A stretch of DNA of 64,000 nucleotides, taken from the NCBI RefSeq assembly GCF_014647515.1, contig NZ_BMPI01000050.1:1-64000 (forward strand), written 5' to 3'. Position 1 is the stretch's first letter. The number at the start of each line of letters is the position of its first letter. Shown in pieces: positions 59,339 through 64,000 of the stretch. This DNA comes from Dactylosporangium sucinum. GTDB lineage: Bacteria > Actinomycetota > Actinomycetes > Mycobacteriales > Micromonosporaceae. The notes beneath the pieces are model-generated. The model did no database searches, was not told the DNA's origin, and saw only the letters and a list, made by a program, of their open reading frames with translations. The translations under genes were made by a program, and so were the position numbers.

Positions 59339-60709
59339 CTAGTGATCGCTCCCGACCGGCCGCATGACTGCCGGCAGGTCGACGGTCCCTCGGCTCTCCT
59401 CGAAGGTGACGCCGACCTCGTCGAGGATGGGCTGCAGTTGCTTCGCCGCCCACGCCTTGCGCTTCCAGAGCACGTCGGTCGGGAAGTCGTCGCCGGACGG
59501 CTGGTAGTCCTTGAGCAACTGCCGCGCGACCAGGGACAGGTGCAACTCGGTCACGCCGTCTGCCAGGCCCTCGTGCATGGCCAGCGCTGTCAGCTGACCG
59601 AAATGCATCACGTTCGAGACACCGATGGAGCCGTGCAGGTGGACCGCACGGATGGTGACCTCCTCGGCGATCTTCGCCATCGCGGCCTTGACCGCGGAGA
59701 TCATCTTGCGGCCCTCGGCGCCGTGCTCCCGCTGCTGGTCGAACATCCACGCCGTGTAGAGCACCAGCAGCCGGAACTGCTGGTACTCGATGAAGGTGTT
59801 CGCAAGATCGTGCTGGACGGACTGCTTCCCGGCGATCACCTCGCCGTAGGACTCACGGCTCAGGGCGCGCTCGGCCATCATGTCGAGCAGGTTCTTCACG
59901 AGCCCGATCGTGCGCTGTGCGTGGTGCAGCCGACCGCCCCCGAGACGGGACTGCGCGACGACGAAGCCCTTGCCGACCTCGCCGAGGCGAGCACTGTCGG
60001 GGACGCGGACGTCGGTGAAGCGCAGCCACGGGTGCCCGCCGCTGCCGGGCCGGTCGAGCCAAAGGCCGACGTTGCGCACGACCTCGAACCCCGGCGCGTC
60101 CGTGGGCACGATGAACATCGTCGCGCGGTTGTGCGGCGGCGCAGCGGGGTCGGTCACGCACATCACGATCATGAACGCCGCGTGGTTTGCGTTGGACGCG
60201 AACCACTTCTCGCCGTTGATGACCCACGTATCGCCGTCCCGAACGGCCGTCGTGCGCAGGTTCGTGGGGTCGGAGCCACCCTGCGGCTCGGTCATGCAGT
60301 AGGCGGAGAAGACGTCGTTGTCGAGCAATGGCTCGAGGTACTGCTTCTTCTGCTCGTCAGTGCCGAACATCGCGAGAATCTCGGCGTTCCCGCTGTCCGG
60401 CCCCTGACAGCCGAACACGACCGGTCCGAACGACGAGGTGCCGAACGACTCGTTGATGTACGTGAGCTTCACCGCGCCGAAGCCCTGTCCGCCGAGATGC
60501 GACGGCAGGTGGGCCGCCCACAGGCCCTGGCCCTTCACCTCCTGCTGCAGCCGCTTGACGACCTTGCGGAGCGCGGTGTTGCCGGCGTCGTAGGGCGCAT
60601 CGAAGTCGTAGTCGTAGATGAACTCGAGCGGGCGGATCTTGGTCTCCACGAACTCCTTGATCCAGGCGAGCTTGGCCTGGAACTCCGGCTCGATCGAGAA
60701 GTCGACCAT
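59339..60709 (-). CDS. acyl-CoA dehydrogenase (ACAD10/11-like)
   Basis: This 456-aa acyl-CoA dehydrogenase is longer than typical. It has CMTEPQGGSDPTNLRTTA, INGEKWFASNANHAAFMIV, and an N-terminal extension. C-terminal GSIGVSNVMHFGQLTALAMHEGLADGVTELH matches ACAD10/11-type enzymes. In such systems a separate kinase, such as the APH-fold protein at 16422, phosphorylates the 4-hydroxy group before the dehydrogenase acts. It is the first gene of a three-gene minus operon. Confidence 0.93.
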   Translation of the reverse strand: MVDFSIEPEFQAKLAWIKEFVETKIRPLEFIYDYDFDAPYDAGNTALRKVVKRLQQEVKGQGLWAAHLPSHLGGQGFGAVKLTYINESFGTSSFGPVVFGCQGPDSGNAEILAMFGTDEQKKQYLEPLLDNDVFSAYCMTEPQGGSDPTNLRTTAVRDGDTWVINGEKWFASNANHAAFMIVMCVTDPAAPPHNRATMFIVPTDAPGFEVVRNVGLWLDRPGSGGHPWLRFTDVRVPDSARLGEVGKGFVVAQSRLGGGRLHHAQRTIGLVKNLLDMMAERALSRESYGEVIAGKQSVQHDLANTFIEYQQFRLLVLYTAWMFDQQREHGAEGRKMISAVKAAMAKIAEEVTIRAVHLHGSIGVSNVMHFGQLTALAMHEGLADGVTELHLSLVARQLLKDYQPSGDDFPTDVLWKRKAWAAKQLQPILDEVGVTFEESRGTVDLPAVMRPVGSDH

Positions 60710-60817
60710 GGCCTCTCCTCCGACACTCGTACGGGACGGTCCGTAGCAGGCAATTGCAGTCCCGCGCCCGGATTGTCGACGACCGTCGACAATCTCGCCG
60801 TGCGAGCTTCATCACCA

Positions 60818-60833
60818 ACTTAGTGAGCCTAGT
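60818..60833. promoter_or_regulatory. candidate operator CTTAG-N4-CCTAG
   Basis: ACTTAGTGAGCCTAGT lies in the divergent gap between the ACAD10/11-like gene (start 60709) and the SDR (start 60936). CTTAG and CCTAG arms are separated by 4 bp as in the other sites. Confidence 0.5.
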
Positions 60834-60935
60834 CAACTACATCGCTGGTACGGTTGGCAACAAGAACGCCGCGCTCCTGGCGCGGGTGGCCAGCGAGGCG
60901 TTGCCGTCGACGGCGCCATCGATGAACGGAGAGCC

Positions 60936-61673
60936 ATGACGACGATGGTCCTGCGCGACGAGGTCGCCTGGATATCGGGCGGATCCAGCGGTATCGGCCT
61001 GGCAACGGCGTCCAGGCTGCAGGCGCTCGGGGCCCGGGTGGCCGTGCTGGACGTCGTCGCATCCACCGACCCCAACGTCGCATTCGCCGAGTGCGACATC
61101 TCCTCGGCGGCTGCCGTCGCCGAGGCCGCCCGCACCCTGGAAGGTGAGCTCGGACCTCCAACGATCCTGGTCGCGTGCGCTGCCATCACAGGCTCGGCGG
61201 CACTGTCCGAGTTCCCCGACGACCTGTGGCGGCGCCTACTCGACGTGAACCTGACCGGGACGTTCCAGTTGGTGCGGAAGGTGTTCGCCGGAATGTGCGC
61301 GCGTCGGCGAGGCCGTATCGTGCTCTTCTCCTCCGACGCTGCGGCGCGCCCGCTATCCGGCCACGCCGGCTACGCCGCAACGAAGGCGGCGGTCATTGCG
61401 CTCGGCCGCGTCGCCGCGACCGAAGGCGGCCCCTACGGCGTCACCTGCAACGTAATATCGCCCGGAGTCGTCGACACGCCCGCTGCGCGCCGCCGGTGGG
61501 ATTCGCGCGACCAACTGGTGCACGCCGTGCAGAACTCCCCAATCAGGAACCTGCTCGGTGTCGTGCTCGATGCCGACGACATCGCAGAGGCCGTCGCATT
61601 TCTCGTCTCGCCCGCGAGCCGGCACGTCACGGGGCAGACACTGCACGTCAACGCCGGCGGCCATTTACATTGA
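60936..61673 (+). CDS. SDR family oxidoreductase (last gene of the island)
   Basis: This 245-aa SDR has SGGSSGIG (14-21), CAAI replacing NNAG (81-84), Ser132/133 and Tyr146-x3-Lys150. Ribosome site ACGGAGA precedes the ATG. It is the last recognised catabolic gene; its stop (61671-61673) is followed at once by the remains of a mobilisation gene. The sequence joins suggest that DNA was deleted or inserted here. Confidence 0.9.
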   Translation: MTTMVLRDEVAWISGGSSGIGLATASRLQALGARVAVLDVVASTDPNVAFAECDISSAAAVAEAARTLEGELGPPTILVACAAITGSAALSEFPDDLWRRLLDVNLTGTFQLVRKVFAGMCARRRGRIVLFSSDAAARPLSGHAGYAATKAAVIALGRVAATEGGPYGVTCNVISPGVVDTPAARRRWDSRDQLVHAVQNSPIRNLLGVVLDADDIAEAVAFLVSPASRHVTGQTLHVNAGGHLH

Positions 61674-61675
61674 CA

Positions 61676-61975
61676 GCCAGACCGGCGGGCTTCGGCGCCA
61701 GCCACGTCGTCTTCGCCGGCACGAGGCCCGCGTCGGAGGCACGCGCCGATCCGGGAACGGCGGTGACCCGGCACGAGCTCGCCGAACTCCAGCGGGATCT
61801 CTTCGCAGCTCGTACCGCCGTCATCCGGACCGGCACCAACCTCAACCAGGCCGTCGCCGCGCTCAACGCCACCGACGAAGCTCCCGTGTGGCTCGGCCTG
61901 GCCGTCGCGCGATGCGAGCGGGCGCTCGGACAGCTCGACGCCGTGGTCGGCGAGGTCGACCGGCGGCTGCGCTGA
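61676..61975 (+). pseudogene. MobC-like relaxosome accessory gene, N-terminus lost
   Basis: The frame reads RTGTNLNQAVAALNATDEA and VARCERALGQLDAVVGEVDRRLR, which match the C-terminal half of actinobacterial MobC-type mobilisation proteins. A GTG at 61763 could start a 70-aa product. The ribbon-helix-helix DNA-binding part that should precede it is missing; the frame runs straight back into the catabolic SDR stop at 61671. This is consistent with 5' truncation at the island edge. Confidence 0.6.
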
Positions 61976-63366
61976 TCCTCGCGATCCACCGGCGCGGCAC
62001 GAACGTCGCCGGCCTTCTCCGGTATCTGTTCGGGCCAGGTCGCCTGGTGGCTGCCTGGTCCGGATCGGGTCAGCTCACGTCATTGCAGCCGGCGAATCGC
62101 CATGATGTCGGACCACTCACCAGGCTGCTCGAACAGCCGGTACGGGCGGGCAGGAATCCGCCGCAGAAGCCGGTCTGGCATACCTCGGTGCGCAACCACG
62201 CGAAGGACCGGACTCTGACCGACGCCCAATGAGCGCACATCGCCGCCGAGATAGTGGCCGCCGTCGGCATCGCCCCGCACAACGATCCCGATGCCGTCCG
62301 ATGGGTCGCGATCCGTCACGCGGAGGAACACATCCACATCGTCGCCACGCTGGTACGACAGGACGGCGCCACCGTCTGGGCGTGGAACGAGCGCCTCAAG
62401 GCACAGGCAGCGGCACGTGATCTCGAAGAACGGTACGGGCTGTACAAGGTCGGTCCATCAGACCGCACCAGTCATCGCCGGCCTGGCGCAGCCGAGCGGA
62501 ACAAGTCGGAGCGCCAAGGGCTTTCGGTGATTCCACGTGATCGACTCCGCCACGAGGTGCGCGGCGCCGCGGCAGCCGCCGTCAGCGAAGCTGAGTTTTT
62601 CGCGGCGCTACGGGCCGCAGGCGTGCTCGTCCGGCTCCGCCACAGCAACGCCGACCCGGACGAAGTCACCGGATACGCCGTCGGGCTTCCCGGCCACCAC
62701 ACCGCGACCGGTGACACCGTCTGGTACAGCGGTGGACGTCTCGCGCCGGATCTGACTCTTCCGCGGCTGCGCGGGCGATGGCCGGACGTCACCGGTCCCC
62801 CGTCAGGCATACGACGACGCACCATGCCCGCTGGCCGTCGTGCCGACGCGTTTCTTCGGGCTGCAAGCGCGCTGCGACACGCCACGGAGAAGCTCCCGAT
62901 CGACGAAGCCACCGAGGACCCTTCGGCGCTGATCCAGTCCGTGGGCGACATTCTCACGCTGACCGCACGGGCCTTCGAAGGTCGCAATGGCGGGCCATTG
63001 ACCGAGGCCGCTGAGGCGTTCGACCGTGCCGTCCGCGAACCCTACCGTCACCGTACGAGACGGAGCCGGCCGGCAGATGATCTTCGGTCCCTGTCTCGGC
63101 TCATTGCAGTGGCGGGACGGATTACTGGCGACCGCGACACCGCCGCCGCTCTCCATCTGGTGCTCCAGCTCTCCAGGTTCGCGGACAGCCTCGCTGACCT
63201 GCGTGAAGCCCAGCAGCGACTCCATCAGGCACGCACAGCCCGCCAGACAGCTCAACAGCTGCGGACCATCGCGACGACGGGAACGGCACTGTCTCCAGCC
63301 GACGAGCGTGCACCGCTACAGGTGCCCGACCCGGGGGCCAGCGCAAGACGTACACACGTCACCTGA
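61972..63366 (+). pseudogene. relaxase (MobA/VirD2-like) with in-frame TGA
   Basis: From a CTG at 61972 (no ATG or GTG near), the frame gives ILAIHRRGTNVAGLLRYLFGPGR, typical of actinobacterial relaxases, then VWHTSVRNHAKDRTLTDAQ. An in-frame TGA at 62230-62232 stands where these proteins have Trp (DAQW). The same frame then goes on with AHIAAEIVAAVGIAPHNDPD, the catalytic HAEEHIHIVATLVRQDG and DLEERYGLYKVG to a stop at 63364-63366. A short internal deletion after GPGR also seems likely. So one nonsense codon and a lost start inactivate an otherwise open 464-codon frame. It could still be expressed as a truncated C-terminal protein from 62254. Confidence 0.8.
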
Positions 63367-63502
63367 GGATTCGTGGTACCGCCACCGCCAGCACGACAGC
63401 CCCGCCGTAGCTCAGCACGAACCCCGCAGCAGCCCTCTCGACAACCCGCTGCGCCAACAATCGAGCATCGGAACGCCCGGCGAGATCCGAAACGAGGCCA
63501 CC

Positions 63503-64000
63503 ATGTCCCACGCGCCCATCCGGACCACGTACTCGGTCCGAGCCACGTTCGACAATGACGTTGCCGAGACACGGCACGGCCTCAGCTCCGACGCCGCCAC
63601 CGTCATGATGACGCGGGCGCCAGGCCTGCCGTTGGCAACGCTCAGCGCACGCAGGCAGCCCGGCCGCAGGTACTCGGTGGTGACAAGCGTCGATGCCGGC
63701 GGCCGACTCGCGGATCGGTCGCCGCTGCAACTGCTGGGCTGGAAGCCACGCCTGCCAATCCGGATGACCGTACCAAACGACGTCGTGGTAATCGTTCCCT
63801 GCCCAGGTCAGACGGAACACGTCAGCAGTCAAGGACGCATCCGACTTACCTCCTCGACGCGGCACATCCTTGGCGTCACCGAGGGCGACCGGCTCTACGT
63901 GGTCGCGGCGGTCGACGACGACCAGTTGACGATCTACCCCATGTGGCTTCTGGACTCCATCGTCATGGAGTTCGATCGGCACGTCGGCGGACGGAGGCGA
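63503..64000 (+). CDS. AbrB/SpoVT-like DNA-binding protein, runs off right edge
   Basis: An ATG at 63503 opens 166 codons without a stop to the edge. Residues about 115-150 (GRIRLTSSTRHILGVTEGDRLYV, then LTIYP) resemble the swapped-hairpin AbrB/MazE fold found in proteins near integrases and relaxases of actinobacterial mobile elements. The N-terminal part has no clear motif. Codon use is slightly less GC-rich at third positions than in the island. It likely belongs to the mobile element rather than to the catabolic region. Confidence 0.7.
   Translation, partial: MSHAPIRTTYSVRATFDNDVAETRHGLSSDAATVMMTRAPGLPLATLSARRQPGRRYSVVTSVDAGGRLADRSPLQLLGWKPRLPIRMTVPNDVVVIVPCPGQTEHVSSQGRIRLTSSTRHILGVTEGDRLYVVAAVDDDQLTIYPMWLLDSIVMEFDRHVGGRRR

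Noticed and set aside
1..64000. tRNA, rRNA, CRISPR arrays, insertion sequences
   Set aside because: No cloverleaf, no regular direct repeats and no transposase motif were seen in reading the window.

Overview
The window is GC-rich (about 70% by eye), uses GTG and TTG starts freely, and packs its genes with 1-4 bp stop/start overlaps. Three F420/LLM-class flavoenzymes, two DUF35/Ltp2-type genes, many acyl-CoA dehydrogenases and a pSAM2/Frankia-style relaxase point to an actinomycete (Pseudonocardia, Frankia or Mycobacteriales-like chromosome or large plasmid). The genus cannot be fixed from the sequence alone.

Positions 1-60.9 kb form one very long catabolic island built around CoA-thioester chemistry. 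It holds 12 short-chain dehydrogenases (SDRs), 6 acyl-CoA dehydrogenases plus one fragment, 3 crotonases, 3 AMP-forming CoA ligases, 2 thiolases plus one Ltp2-like aldolase with its DUF35 partner, one CoA-transferase plus one broken copy, hotdog hydratases, a P450 with its own ferredoxin and ferredoxin reductase, an old-yellow-enzyme reductase, a nitronate monooxygenase and a PaoABC-like molybdenum hydroxylase. Uptake is covered by a complete branched-chain-amino-acid-type ABC transporter with a fused permease, and by an MFS carrier. The set fits oxidation of an alicyclic, terpenoid, steroid-like or aromatic carboxylate: oxygenation, CoA activation, several beta-oxidation or retro-aldol rounds, and ring opening. 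The substrate is not readable from sequence.

Layout: 0-3.1 kb, two acyl-CoA dehydrogenases and decayed fragments (-). 3.2-5.9 kb, nitronate monooxygenase, crotonase, SDR (+). 5.9-12.7 kb, P450 system, ligase, LLM, NTF2-like and amidohydrolase (-). 12.8-16.3 kb, SDR (+) and an SDR/crotonase/TIM-barrel operon (-). 16.4-22.6 kb, phosphotransferase, DUF35/Ltp2, ligase, acyl-CoA dehydrogenase and a broken VOC gene (+). 22.6-32.5 kb, a roughly 10 kb operon of OYE, SDR, hydrolase, quinone reductase, CoA transferase and ABC transporter (-). 32.8-41 kb, ligase, HIBADH-like, SDR, VOC, DUF2889, MFS, LLM and thiolase. 41-47.5 kb, binding protein/LLM/crotonase and SDR/NTF2 operons (+). 47.4-53.2 kb, Mo-hydroxylase with an acyl-CoA dehydrogenase pair (-). 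53.3-60.7 kb, SDR, DapA-like aldolase, hydratases, GntR regulator, SDR, thiolase, DoxX and acyl-CoA dehydrogenase.

A short motif (core CTTAG/CTAAG or CGAAG next to TTAT/GTTA, often palindromic as CTTAG-N4-CTAAG) recurs in nearly every intergenic promoter gap. This suggests that one regulator controls the whole island. The only regulator gene in the window is a GntR/FCD protein (55945-56703).

From 61.7 kb to the right edge lies a decayed mobilisation module: a truncated MobC-like gene, a relaxase frame broken by one TGA codon, and an AbrB-like gene running off the edge. The catabolic island therefore abuts, or rides on, a mobile element.
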